Positions 29,781-38,785 of a stretch of 38,860 nucleotides of DNA are shown piece by piece. The DNA is from Paraktedonobacter sp035294465 (GTDB lineage: Bacteria; Chloroflexota; Ktedonobacteria; Ktedonobacterales; Ktedonobacteraceae), in contig DATGKW010000233.1 of the NCBI GenBank assembly GCA_035294465.1, positions 1 through 38,860 of the forward strand, in the 5' to 3' direction. A program made the translations under genes and the position numbers. The stretch's first letter is position 1; each line of letters starts with the position of its first letter. Under the pieces are notes generated by a model that saw only the letters and a list, made by a program, of their open reading frames with translations, ran no database searches and was not told the DNA's origin.

Positions 29781-32384
29781 CTAACCATTTGGCACACCCT
29801 TTGGTGGCCCCACCTGAACTGGCTGTAGCACGATCTGAATCCGTCGGGCCTGTAATGGCAGGATACTGAGGAATGCCGGAACAACACTGACTTGCACGTT
29901 CTGTATTCCGGCTTGCGGCAGGCTACTCTTGAGATAGCTCCCGGCCTGGCTGACACCTCTGCCCGCCAGGTTGCTGCTTATACTCTGAGGAGAGAGCCGC
30001 GCGATGATCGCGCCACTGGCTTTCGCAGTAATTGCCAGAGTACTTCCATCCTTTGACGGTTTGCTCTGCACATTTGTGAGCGTCACCGGAAATCGCTCGG
30101 CGAGCATAGACGCGGGGCGCAAACTCAAAGCAGCCGCGTTCAGTTGTGCGCCTGCAGCGGCCTGCAAACTGGCCGCTCGTACTACCAGCACTCTGACACT
30201 CAACGCAAGGGTACCGGAGAAAGTTCCGCTGCTGGCAGCCTGGCCGGCTCCTGGCGCTCCACTGAGTTGTTCCTGGGGAAGTGGTGAAGCGCTGTCCAGC
30301 ACATCAGGGATGAGTACACCTCGCAGATCTCCTCTATGTACCTGCGTGGCTAACCAGGCGCTGACCTCTTTTTGCAATTTCTGATGCAGCGTCTGCGTTA
30401 ATGCCTGCAAATCTCGCGTTGTAACCGCCGGTACGTTTGCCGCCCCTCCTTTGCTGGTGGGCTGAGTGTTAGTAACCGTCAGGCTGACAGTTGACACGCT
30501 GACATTATTATACCGTGCGATGCTGGCAAGACTGGCCTGGGGAATCACCGTGATGCTACCCGCTGGCACGTTGCCAATCTCTCCACTTTGTTGTGCAGTC
30601 ACCGGCACGGCTGGAAACGTATTATTGGGAGGAATATGCGATACCTGAGCTTCAGCTTCGGTGACAAACTGGATACCGCTCTGTGTGGTGACAATCGTAC
30701 CGGTTGGCACGACAATATCCTGATTACCGTTATTGGTGAAGGCTACCAATCCCTGCGCCCTGGCATTACCAACTCTGGTAGTTCCGCTGGCCGCGCCCTG
30801 ACCGCTAACAGAGAAGCTCCTGGCTAGCATCTGTGCCGGAACTCTGTCAGACACGTTCGCATGGGAATTTGCCGTGGCATTCAATTGCACAAGCCTGCTA
30901 TAAGTGCGAGCTTGTAGAAAAACTGTGACCGTTGCTGAAGGCACAAAATAGAAGAGGAAAGATCCCGCAATCAGCAGGATCACAAGTACTGCTATGAACA
31001 CCCACCAGCCCCGGCCTCGCCTGCGAGTCGCTGGCCGGACTCCGGCCGGCTGCCTGGGCGCAGCGACAGGCGGCATCAATTGTCTGCCTGGGGCTTTCTG
31101 GCTTGTGGACGCAGCGCGCACAGAAGCACCAACTTGCGATGGCATTCCAGACCTGAGCGTCTGTGATGAACGCGTACCGGTTCCAGCCAATTCACCTGAT
31201 GGACTCAAGAGGGGCCTGACCTCCTGAGTTGGCCTGTCCTGGATGGCAGCCAGTTCATCATAATCCGGCTCTGGCGGTTCGGGACGTGGCGCGCGAGGAG
31301 AGAACTGACGAGGCTGCATCTGTCCGGTGCGCGCTCGCGGGCGCGTGTGCTCCTCCTGCTCATGCAAGTGGTCGGTCGGCTCTTCCAACCCACGTACTGA
31401 CCCAATCTGTGGAAGGTCAGGGGCTTCTGTATCCCCCAGATCCTCGATCTCACCTTTCATAATCTCTGTAGAGCGATCAGAGATATCCGGTATGTCAGCC
31501 CCGGGTCCCTCCACCAGTGAACCGGGAACAGATGCTTTTTGCTCAGGCAGAGGCGAGAGCTCCTCGTCATCTTCCATAAAGGCATAGCGGTCACCCGGCT
31601 CCCACCTGCCGGGTGCGGATGCCAGGCTCCCTCTTGTGTTCAGGTTAGTCGATGGCGCACTCTGTCCAGGCTGCTCACGCGTGGTTCTGGCCGATTCCCG
31701 AATGCTTTGGGCCGTTTTGTAGTCATGGTAGTACTTGCTGAGATTCTCCCCCTCCTCATCATCTTCTTCCACCTGTGGCACCGAGGGACGAACGGACGGA
31801 GTTGTATCGATACGCAGGCCAAAGGCCGAACCTGGCCGCTCTTCAGACTCCTCAAGAAACGCTGCTGGAATAATCTGCGGACGGCCTTCCACCATCTGGC
31901 CCTGGCGCCCTGGGCGCTCAAGGGTGGCCTCATCATCGTAATCCGCCCGTCTGTCAGCGGGGGATTGCTCCGGGGGACGACTGCTAGCGCTCGGCATCAA
32001 GCGGCGCCGCGGCGGCGGTACATGGCTCTCCGGGCCACCTCGATTGCTCCCAACACGCGAGCGAGCCGCTCCTCTGGTCGTGACATTGCCAGGACGTGTG
32101 CCCCCTGAGCGAGGCCGGCTGCCGGGCGATTCCAGCGACTCTGCCACATTAAAACCTGCCGCTCTGGCCATAGCTCTTACCTGCCGATCCGGGCTGATCA
32201 CCAGCAGCTCTTTGCCCAGTTCACGCATACGCGCATGAATCAGACGCCAGCCAACGTGACTGCGCAAACGCGTCTGTTGCGGAATAATCAGGTAAATCCG
32301 GCGAGCCTGGGCTTTTTCCAGGCGCTCCCGCACGCTGGTTAATTCTTCCTCAGGATCGAGTAAGATCGTTTGCTCATCGGCCAT
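29781..32384 (-). CDS. Single-pass membrane protein with baseplate-J-like extracytoplasmic domain
   Basis: An 867-residue protein in four parts. Residues 1-80 form an alpha/beta domain (TILLDPEEELTSVRERLEKA, IYLIIPQQTRLRSHVGWRLI, ELLVISPDRQVRAMA). Residues 90-450 are low-complexity, rich in Pro, Arg, Ser and Glu, probably disordered. A transmembrane helix follows at about 456-478 (WVFIAVLVILLIAGSFLFYF). Residues 480-867 are beta-rich and contain TRVGNARAQGLVAFTNNGN, VPTGTIVTTQSGIQFVTEAE and GEIGNVPAGSITVI, matching the baseplate J/gp47-like domain frequent in Chloroflexota. No phage or type VI genes are near. GGGGGAGCAGGA precedes the ATG at 32384. It follows the FtsA-like gene by 95 bases and may work with it at the envelope. 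Confidence 0.85.
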   Translation of the reverse strand: MADEQTILLDPEEELTSVRERLEKAQARRIYLIIPQQTRLRSHVGWRLIHARMRELGKELLVISPDRQVRAMARAAGFNVAESLESPGSRPRSGGTRPGNVTTRGAARSRVGSNRGGPESHVPPPRRRLMPSASSRPPEQSPADRRADYDDEATLERPGRQGQMVEGRPQIIPAAFLEESEERPGSAFGLRIDTTPSVRPSVPQVEEDDEEGENLSKYYHDYKTAQSIRESARTTREQPGQSAPSTNLNTRGSLASAPGRWEPGDRYAFMEDDEELSPLPEQKASVPGSLVEGPGADIPDISDRSTEIMKGEIEDLGDTEAPDLPQIGSVRGLEEPTDHLHEQEEHTRPRARTGQMQPRQFSPRAPRPEPPEPDYDELAAIQDRPTQEVRPLLSPSGELAGTGTRSSQTLRSGMPSQVGASVRAASTSQKAPGRQLMPPVAAPRQPAGVRPATRRRGRGWWVFIAVLVILLIAGSFLFYFVPSATVTVFLQARTYSRLVQLNATANSHANVSDRVPAQMLARSFSVSGQGAASGTTRVGNARAQGLVAFTNNGNQDIVVPTGTIVTTQSGIQFVTEAEAQVSHIPPNNTFPAVPVTAQQSGEIGNVPAGSITVIPQASLASIARYNNVSVSTVSLTVTNTQPTSKGGAANVPAVTTRDLQALTQTLHQKLQKEVSAWLATQVHRGDLRGVLIPDVLDSASPLPQEQLSGAPGAGQAASSGTFSGTLALSVRVLVVRAASLQAAAGAQLNAAALSLRPASMLAERFPVTLTNVQSKPSKDGSTLAITAKASGAIIARLSPQSISSNLAGRGVSQAGSYLKSSLPQAGIQNVQVSVVPAFLSILPLQARRIQIVLQPVQVGPPKGVPNG

Positions 32385-32479
32385 GTGTCCTGCTCCCCCT
32401 CTTACTGCATAGATTAAGTCCACACTATACACCGGCCCCATTGTTTTCAGCCACCAGAACGTACGGGCCGGCTTTAACT

Positions 32480-33814
32480 CTATATATGCAAGGTATGAAT
32501 CACTTTGGTAAGCGTTCTCTCCAGGACACTATCTTCATTCTGAAGATCGATGGCCTGGTAGGCCAGCGCCATTGGAGTGATGTCCTGCGCATTTTTCAAC
32601 AGGTGGTGCGGATCAGAAATACTTGTAACCATCCCCGGCTGGATCGTTTGAATGATCGGTTGGTGTGAGAAAGGTAGCCGCTCAGTCCAGGGAAACCCTT
32701 CCAGCTTTTCGATCAGATCCGGCAGCGCAGAACCTCCTCCTACCATATAGACGGCTGGAGGCAACAGCTCTCCCTTGGCCAGCTCCTCAATCAAGAGATC
32801 TACGCTCTCCATCCATGTCTCGACCTCAGGAGCGAAAATGCGCTGAATCTCTTCTCTCTCAGCCCCTCTGACATTGCCCAGGCTATAGTTAACTTTGAGC
32901 TTCTCGGCTTCTTTTATCGAAAGGCCCTTGTGCGCCGCCAGCCGTCGTGTGAAGGTCCGTCCACCTAGCGCGAACATCCGTGTCTCCTCAATTCCTCCCT
33001 GCCTGACCAGAGCAATATCCGTGGTTCCCCCACCAATATCAATAAAGATAGCCCCGCTATCGGCGCTGGCGTTGCGGCCCAGACAACGGGCCAGCGCGTA
33101 TGGCTCGGCCACAATCGTCACCAGGGTCAGATCCAGCCCCTGAGCGACGGTCTCCAGCGCACCCAACTGCATCAGAGGCGCAAAAGCACTGAAAAGGGTA
33201 AGGGTGAAATGCCGGCCACGGAAGCCAATTGGATTACTAACCACCTGCCCATCGATGCTCACAGAGATCACAGCAGCATTCGTCAGTCGTACCTCGATAT
33301 TTGGATAGCCGGTTTCGATAGCGATGCGTTCTCTCGCGCTTTTTAGAAGTTTATGCTGCGCGCTGGTGATGACGCTTTCTAGCTCTTCCGGGGTAATAGG
33401 TTTGGTTGGATGCTGGCGCTGCTTGGTGATGGTGATCGAGCTGCCTTTCACCAGTTCCCCGGCGATCCCAATAACGGTATTGGGCGCCATCAATCCCGCT
33501 GCTTCTTCGGCTCGCAACAGAGCCTCATTACAATTAGTGATGACACCAGGGATATCGGTCACAATGCCATCTGACATATGGCTGTAGCTCTGCTGATGCC
33601 GCCCAACCCCCAGGACAGTGCCAATCTCGTCCTGCACCTCAACGATCATGGCTTTCGCGTAAGCCGTACCGATATCCAGCGCGGTATAGAGCTGGCGCTG
33701 GTCGTCTCCCGGCTGGTATCCCCCGGCTATACCATCTGTGCCAGGGTAATACCCATTTTCCTGTTCTCTTGGCCCGAATATAAAATCGCGCAGACGCTGC
33801 AAGGGGTTCGGCAT
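32480..33814 (-). CDS. FtsA/PilM-like actin-fold ATPase
   Basis: A 444-residue protein of the actin-like ATPase superfamily. Visible motifs are phosphate 1 (TALDIGTAYAKAMIVE), an SHS2-like subdomain (PNTVIGIAGELVKGSSITI through VEVRLTNAAVISVSIDG), phosphate 2 (IFIDIGGGTTDIALVRQGG) and the adenosine site (AVYMVGGGSALPDLIEKLEGFPW). This matches FtsA or the related PilM. There is no ftsZ or pilus gene nearby and the C-terminal tail is not the usual amphipathic FtsA helix. The neighbouring gene product is a large membrane protein, so the two could form an envelope complex. Start: GGAAG lies seven bases before 33814; an in-frame ATG at 33886 lacks a site. Confidence 0.87.
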   Translation of the reverse strand: MPNPLQRLRDFIFGPREQENGYYPGTDGIAGGYQPGDDQRQLYTALDIGTAYAKAMIVEVQDEIGTVLGVGRHQQSYSHMSDGIVTDIPGVITNCNEALLRAEEAAGLMAPNTVIGIAGELVKGSSITITKQRQHPTKPITPEELESVITSAQHKLLKSARERIAIETGYPNIEVRLTNAAVISVSIDGQVVSNPIGFRGRHFTLTLFSAFAPLMQLGALETVAQGLDLTLVTIVAEPYALARCLGRNASADSGAIFIDIGGGTTDIALVRQGGIEETRMFALGGRTFTRRLAAHKGLSIKEAEKLKVNYSLGNVRGAEREEIQRIFAPEVETWMESVDLLIEELAKGELLPPAVYMVGGGSALPDLIEKLEGFPWTERLPFSHQPIIQTIQPGMVTSISDPHHLLKNAQDITPMALAYQAIDLQNEDSVLERTLTKVIHTLHI

Positions 33815-33953
33815 GCCTGTCTTCCTGAACTCTCCGAATATATACTTCTCTATTTTAGAGAACGCATAGAATCCCTGCCTCATCACATTACCCGCGTTTT
33901 CCCTGTGCTACCAGGGTTCTCAGGCGCGAGCATTTTCCCCCAGGACTGTTCTC

Positions 33954-33962
33954 ATTGTAACA
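33954..33962 (-). promoter_or_regulatory. Extended -10 element upstream of the FtsA-like gene
   Basis: On the minus strand TGTTACAAT (TACAAT with TGn). No convincing -35. The start near 33947 would give a 130-base leader. The gap 33815-34098 otherwise holds no visible gene, and I see no clear terminator for alaS in it. Confidence 0.42.
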
Positions 33963-34098
33963 GTATGTTTCTTTATGCGTATTCTCATACGTTATAGCAC
34001 TTCGATCCTAAGAGCGCAAGAGTATTCTCGCTTAAGCGGTCCTGATCGGCCTGTTCTTAAGGGTTTCGCAAAGACCTGAAGAGATTTTTCGCGTACAA

Positions 34099-36753
34099 TC
34101 ACACTGGCTGTTTATACACATGCTCCTTCACGAATTTCGCGACCAGATCGAGAGCTGCGCCCAGCTCGGCCTTGTCTCTGCCTCCGCCTTGAGCCGATTC
34201 TGGTCGTCCGCCGCCTTTACCTCCCAACTTCTGCCCCACGAGACCGGCCAACCTGCCAGCGTGAAGCCCGCGTTTTGTCAATTCCGGGGAGACGCTTACC
34301 TGCAAGCTAACTCGCTCATCCAGAACGCCAGCCAGAACAACCACACCGGGACGCCCGATCTTGTTCAGCACCATGTCGCCCATCTCGCGAATAACCCTGT
34401 CATCTGGCACTTCTACCGACGCGGCCACAACCGGCACGCCTGCAACCTCCTGTACGCGCTCGGCCAGCGCAGAGGTCTGCTGCTGGGCTTTCTCGCGCTG
34501 GAACTGTACAATCTGGCGACGAGCGACAGCTAGTTCCTGCAAGAGCTGATCGACCCTGTTCTCCAGCATATCGGGCTGTGTCTGCAACTTGCTGCTCACT
34601 CGCTCGACGATTGCGCTGCGCTGACGCAAATAGGCCTCGGCTCCGCGCCCTGTGAGAGCCTCGATACGCCTGATTCCAGCAGCGATGCTTGTCTCTTGAA
34701 TGGTTATATACAGGCCAATCTGTCCGGTAGAGGCGCAATGGGTGCCGCCGCACAACTCAATGCTTTCTCCCATGGAGACAACGCGCACATTTTGATCATA
34801 CTTCTCGCCGAACAGAGCCATCGCGCCAGTAGCCAGAGCCTCTTTCAGGGGCATAATTCTGGTATGAACCGGGTAGTCGCGGCGAATCCAGCGGTTGATT
34901 TGATCATCCAGCCGCATCAGTTCCTCCGCCGTCAATGGCCGGGGGCAGGTAAAATCGAAGCGCAAGCGTTCCGGCTCGACCAGCGAGCCGCGCTGCTCAA
35001 CTGACGTGCCGATCAGGTCGCGCAGAGCCTTGTGCAGCAGGTGAGTGGCACTATGGTTACGCATGGTATCCTCGCGTTGCTGGCTGATAACTTCGCATTG
35101 CACGCTATCACCCACGCGCAGGTAGCCTTCGTCAACCTTCCCGTAATGGACAATCAGACCCTTAATGGGTCTCTGCGTATCCTGCACCGAGAACATCCCC
35201 AGAGAACTCCGGATCTCGCCTTTGTCGCCAACCTGGCCTCCGCTTTCGGCGTAAAAAGGTGTGGTATCAAGAATAACCATGGCCCGCTGCGGCGCGCTGA
35301 TTATCTCTACCTCTTTGCCTTCTGCGATCAGCCCGACGATTTTGCCCGAACTGCTAACTCCCTGATAGCCGGTGAATTCTGTTGGACCAACCCGCTTCAG
35401 GACAGTCTCAAGCGCCTGGTCATCCTGGCCCCGCACAAAAACGTTGGTTGCGCGACTGCGCTCCTGCTGGCGCGCCATCGCCTGCTCAAAGCCCGGTGTA
35501 TCTACTGTAAAGCCTCGCTCGCCTGCCACTTCCTGCGTCAGTTCGAGGGGGAAGCCGTGCGTATCGTATAGCTTGAAGGCATCGTCACCCGGCACAACTC
35601 TCTTGCCTTGCTCCTGCAAATTTTCCAGCAAGCCATTCAACAGGAAAAGGCCCGCGCTGAGCGTCTGGCCGAACTTTTTCTCTTCATAGCTCAAAATCTC
35701 AACAATCCGGTCGCGCTGCTGGCGCAGTTCGGTGTAGTGATCTTGAAACAGATTGATCACTGTATCGGCGGCCTCAGCCAGGAAAGGCTTCTCCAGGCCG
35801 AGCAGCTTGCCGTGCCGCACCGCGCGTCGTAGCACACGCCGGAAGATATATCCGCGTCCCTCGTTGCTGGGCAGCACACCATCCGCGGCTAGAAAGACCA
35901 GGGCGCGTCCGTGATCGGCGATGACGCGCAAGGAGATATCAGATTTGGGGTCGTGCCCATAGGGTACGCCAGCCAGGGTCGCGAACTTGTCGATAATCGG
36001 GCGGAAAAGATCAGTATCAAAGACAGATTCTTTCTTCTGAAGAACCAGGGCTATGCGCTCAAGGCCGAAGCCAGTATCAATATTCTTTTTTGGTAGCGGG
36101 GTGCGCGTCCCATCCAGGTCCTGGAAGTACTGCATAAAGACCAGATTCCAGAGCTCCAGAAAGCGCTCGCAATCACAGCCTGGCGCGCAATCGGCCCGCC
36201 CGCAGCCATGCTCAACCCCACGATCATAATAAATTTCGGAGTCCGGGCCGCAGGGGCCGCTCGCTCCTGGGGGGCCCCACCAGTTATCCTCCAGACGCGT
36301 AATGCTCTCCTGATTTTTGCCGGTAATCTCTTCCCACAGAGCAGGAGATTCGCCATCATCGGGATGAACCGTAGGATAGAGACGATCAGCCGGAAGCCCT
36401 AGCACCTGTGTAAGCATCTCCCAGGCCCAGGCAATTGCCTCGCGCTTAAAATAATCGCCGACCGAGAAATTGCCCATCATCTCAAAGAAAGTCAGGTGAT
36501 GCTCATCGCCGACCGCGTCAATATCGGTGGTGCGAAAACACTTTTGCACCGAGGCGAGTCGCACCGCTGGCGGAGTTTCCCGCCCAAGAAAAAACGGGAT
36601 CATCTGCTGCATGCCCGCAGTAGTCAACAGAACCGTCGGATCATTGCGCGGCACCAATGAAGAGCTGGGCATGACCGTATGGCCTTTACTTTCAAAAAAG
36701 CTGAGGAACCGTTGGCGAATCTGAGCGCCGGTCAATCTTAGTTCAACGGACAT
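34099..36753 (-). CDS. alaS: Alanyl-tRNA synthetase
   Basis: Charges tRNA-Ala and edits Ser/Gly mischarging. The 884 residues show the class II catalytic core (RQRFLSFFESKGHTVMPSSS, VLLTTAGMQQMIPFFLG, TFFEMMGNFSVGDYFK), LERIALVLQ (motif 3), the tRNA-recognition region, the editing domain with the zinc ligands in NHSATHLLHKALRD and ELCGGTHCAS, and the C-terminal coiled coil and C-Ala domain (GGKGGGRPESAQGGG near the end). Length and motifs are normal. The ATG at 36753 is chosen because AAAGG is nine bases upstream. It is the first gene of the minus-strand group that runs to uppP, though 284 bases separate it from the FtsA-like gene. Confidence 0.97.
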   Translation of the reverse strand: MSVELRLTGAQIRQRFLSFFESKGHTVMPSSSLVPRNDPTVLLTTAGMQQMIPFFLGRETPPAVRLASVQKCFRTTDIDAVGDEHHLTFFEMMGNFSVGDYFKREAIAWAWEMLTQVLGLPADRLYPTVHPDDGESPALWEEITGKNQESITRLEDNWWGPPGASGPCGPDSEIYYDRGVEHGCGRADCAPGCDCERFLELWNLVFMQYFQDLDGTRTPLPKKNIDTGFGLERIALVLQKKESVFDTDLFRPIIDKFATLAGVPYGHDPKSDISLRVIADHGRALVFLAADGVLPSNEGRGYIFRRVLRRAVRHGKLLGLEKPFLAEAADTVINLFQDHYTELRQQRDRIVEILSYEEKKFGQTLSAGLFLLNGLLENLQEQGKRVVPGDDAFKLYDTHGFPLELTQEVAGERGFTVDTPGFEQAMARQQERSRATNVFVRGQDDQALETVLKRVGPTEFTGYQGVSSSGKIVGLIAEGKEVEIISAPQRAMVILDTTPFYAESGGQVGDKGEIRSSLGMFSVQDTQRPIKGLIVHYGKVDEGYLRVGDSVQCEVISQQREDTMRNHSATHLLHKALRDLIGTSVEQRGSLVEPERLRFDFTCPRPLTAEELMRLDDQINRWIRRDYPVHTRIMPLKEALATGAMALFGEKYDQNVRVVSMGESIELCGGTHCASTGQIGLYITIQETSIAAGIRRIEALTGRGAEAYLRQRSAIVERVSSKLQTQPDMLENRVDQLLQELAVARRQIVQFQREKAQQQTSALAERVQEVAGVPVVAASVEVPDDRVIREMGDMVLNKIGRPGVVVLAGVLDERVSLQVSVSPELTKRGLHAGRLAGLVGQKLGGKGGGRPESAQGGGRDKAELGAALDLVAKFVKEHVYKQPV

Positions 36754-36930
36754 CACGCACTGCCTTTCAAAACCTGGTGAAATCTATGGATGCTTCTTTG
36801 TCAGAAGAATGTATAATCTGATGGTGGCATTCGGGCGCGACCACATGTACCCCTACACAGTTATCACCCTGTGTCTGCACCGGGGATTATACCAGAGAAG
36901 TGGGTTTTTAGCAACGATAGGGCAAATTGT

Positions 36931-37440
36931 ATGACGGAACGTCTGATTCTCCCCCGCAGGACGCTGCTTGTGCTCTGCGGCCCGGCCGGCTCCGGGAAAA
37001 GCACTTTCGCCGCTCAGCACTTCGCCGAAACAAACATTGTCTCGTCTGATCGGTGCCGCGCCATGATCTGTGATGACGAAAACGATCAAACGGTCAACCG
37101 CGACACGTTTGACCTCTTCCACTATATCCTCCAGAAACGGATGTTGCTTGGACGATTCTGCGTGGCCGATAGTGTAGCACTCAAACCCTATGCGCGGCAG
37201 AACTTACGTAGCCTCTCGCGCCGCTTCGGTTATTATGGCTGTCTGCTCATCTTCGATATACCACCCGAAGTCTGCATTGCGCGCGATGGCCAGCGCATAC
37301 GCCAGGTAGGCGAAAGCGTCGTCTACTATCACGCCGGCCTGCTGGCCTCAGCCCGGCAGGACGCGCCGAACGAAGGCTGGGAGCTGATCCGCATCTTGCA
37401 CGAAGACACGCCGGATCTGGAGATCGTAGTCGAAGCCTGA
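36931..37440 (+). CDS. P-loop kinase related to polynucleotide 5'-kinase
   Basis: A 169-residue AAA_33/Zeta-type P-loop protein. Walker A is GPAGSGKST (17-25), followed by IVSSDRCRAMICDDE, where Ser-Ser-Asp40 and Arg43 match the catalytic base motif of T4 Pnkp-type kinases. CLLIFDIPPEVCIARDGQR is strand 4 with the lid region after it. A phosphatase or ligase domain, present in many Pnkp proteins, is absent, so it is the stand-alone kinase module. The target could be RNA or DNA 5' ends, or a small molecule. The ATG at 36931 follows GATAGGG about 11 bases upstream; an in-frame start at 36871 is rejected because the family begins near the P-loop. Confidence 0.82.
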   Translation: MTERLILPRRTLLVLCGPAGSGKSTFAAQHFAETNIVSSDRCRAMICDDENDQTVNRDTFDLFHYILQKRMLLGRFCVADSVALKPYARQNLRSLSRRFGYYGCLLIFDIPPEVCIARDGQRIRQVGESVVYYHAGLLASARQDAPNEGWELIRILHEDTPDLEIVVEA

Positions 37441-37470
37441 TATCCGTGTGCGTCTATTCATAACAGAGTA

Positions 37471-37513
37471 ACTCTATATTACGTAGAGTATATTTAGCCG
37501 CCAGACCTGCGGC
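37471..37513. terminator. Two short hairpins between convergent genes
   Basis: ACTCTA (37471-37476) pairs with TAGAGT (37484-37489), followed by ATATTTA on the plus strand; GCCGC (37497-37501) pairs with GCGGC (37509-37513), followed by TAAATA on the minus strand. Each may help end one of the convergent transcripts; the U-tracts are poor. Confidence 0.35.
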
Positions 37514-37522
37514 AATAGCCCT

Positions 37523-38575
37523 TTAAGAGAGCGCATGGTAGAGAATGATCCCATCTTCCGTGCTCTTTCGTTCGACCTGACCAGCAAGACGCAGGTGCTC
37601 TAGATGCGCCAGAACTTCGGCGACGGCCATACGCAATGCCTCATGATTGCTAATGCGGCGAGGTGGGAACATCTGGCGAGTTAACGAGGCTGCATGCTGC
37701 GGCCGCTCTTTGAGCAGGCCTAAAATCTCCTCCTCGCGATCCGCGTGATGCAAGATCAGTTCCTGCACGCGTTGAGCGAGATCGGGAAAAGGCTCGCCAT
37801 GTCCCGGCAGCACGACCGTCACCGGAAGATGCTCAACTTTTGCCAGCGACTCCAGATAGTCGCCAAGCGGATTTTGGCGATCAAAATCTGAATAAAGTCC
37901 CACATTGGGCGAGATGCGCGGAAGGATATGATCAGCCGCCAGAAAAGCACCATCGCGTTCGCGCAATAAGGTAATCTGGCCGTCGGAGTGACCAGGAACC
38001 CAGAAAACCTGGTAACGCTCGCCTGCCAGTTCGAGAAAGTCGCCATCTTCCACCAGAGTAAACGCCTCATGTGGGGGTACATTTATGACCATACGTACAG
38101 CCCTGGGATTAGCCTGAGCGGCTTGAGTATACCAGAGATTCGTATTCTCCAGGCCGTGCTGATGAAAAAAGCTTGAGACGCGCTTAAAACGTTCTGGCAT
38201 AGTCCCATCCCAGATAATCCGCACGCTCTTCTCGTCGATAGAATGCATATAAACGCGTGCCCCACTCTGCTCCTGCAACTCGCCGGAGAGGCCAATGTGA
38301 TCGGGGTGGTGATGTGTCAGCACGATAGCCTCAAGGCCAGAAACAGCGAGTCCAGCCTTCTTCAACCCGGCAGAGAAAGCCTCGCGAGCGTCGGAAGTGC
38401 CCATGCCGGCATCAACCAGCGCCCAGCCACTCTTGCCCACCAGAGCATAAACATTTACAGTCTTTAAAGGAAAAGGGATAGGTAACGTAATCTTCCAGAT
38501 ACCTGCCGCAACCTCACGAGCTTCTGGAACTGGTTCATCAACTCGCGGCGGTTGTGTAGGGAGAACATCTGACAT
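37523..38575 (-). CDS. Metallo-beta-lactamase-fold hydrolase
   Basis: A 350-residue protein. The dinuclear zinc site has HxHxDH in LTHHHPDHIGLSGEL (His88, His90, Asp92, His93), a further His in WVPGHSDGQ, Asp in LAADHILPRI and His in LPGHGEPF. This is the glyoxalase-II/ribonuclease Z-type MBL fold. The last 80 residues (REEEILGLLKERPQHAASLTRQMF, MAVAEVLAHLEHLRLAGQVER) form a winged-helix-like C-terminal domain of the LACTB2 type. Substrate unknown; LACTB2 relatives cut RNA or thioesters. AAAGGA is nine bases before the ATG. It has its own promoter. Confidence 0.92.
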   Translation of the reverse strand: MSDVLPTQPPRVDEPVPEAREVAAGIWKITLPIPFPLKTVNVYALVGKSGWALVDAGMGTSDAREAFSAGLKKAGLAVSGLEAIVLTHHHPDHIGLSGELQEQSGARVYMHSIDEKSVRIIWDGTMPERFKRVSSFFHQHGLENTNLWYTQAAQANPRAVRMVINVPPHEAFTLVEDGDFLELAGERYQVFWVPGHSDGQITLLRERDGAFLAADHILPRISPNVGLYSDFDRQNPLGDYLESLAKVEHLPVTVVLPGHGEPFPDLAQRVQELILHHADREEEILGLLKERPQHAASLTRQMFPPRRISNHEALRMAVAEVLAHLEHLRLAGQVERKSTEDGIILYHALS

Positions 38576-38639
38576 AGTGGTAATCCTTTAGTGAGGTACA
38601 GAGCAGCTTCGTTCAAAATGTATCTGCTTCTTAAACTGA

Positions 38640-38669
38640 ATTGTATGCCCCTGCCGGGAAGCATGTCAA
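38640..38669 (-). promoter_or_regulatory. Sigma-70 promoter of the metallo-hydrolase gene
   Basis: On the minus strand a perfect TTGACA (38669-38664), an 18-base spacer and TACAAT (38645-38640). The start near 38633 lies about 58 bases before the ATG at 38575. Confidence 0.75.
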
Positions 38670-38715
38670 CATTGCCAGCTAACAAAAGAAAAGTGCGCAA
38701 TGTCGTCCAAAAACC

Positions 38716-38745
38716 TTGACGGACTCACGACTTTTCTGCTATACT
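38716..38745 (+). promoter_or_regulatory. Promoter of tRNA-Pro
   Basis: TTGACG (38716-38721), 18-base spacer and TATACT (38740-38745) with TGC before it as an extended -10. The start near 38752 is about 34 bases before the tRNA. Confidence 0.75.
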
Positions 38746-38785
38746 GCATAGCGTTAAGAGATACCCATCTCATTGAACAACAAGG

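Noticed and set aside
29781..32384. Phage or contractile-tail locus because of the baseplate-J-like domain
   Set aside because: No tail, sheath, capsid or spike genes are nearby, and the protein has a transmembrane helix. The domain occurs widely in Chloroflexota membrane proteins.
36757..36930. T-box or other riboswitch before alaS
   Set aside because: No T-box sequence or specifier hairpin could be found; the only notable item is an A-T-rich TATAAT on the plus strand without a matching -35.
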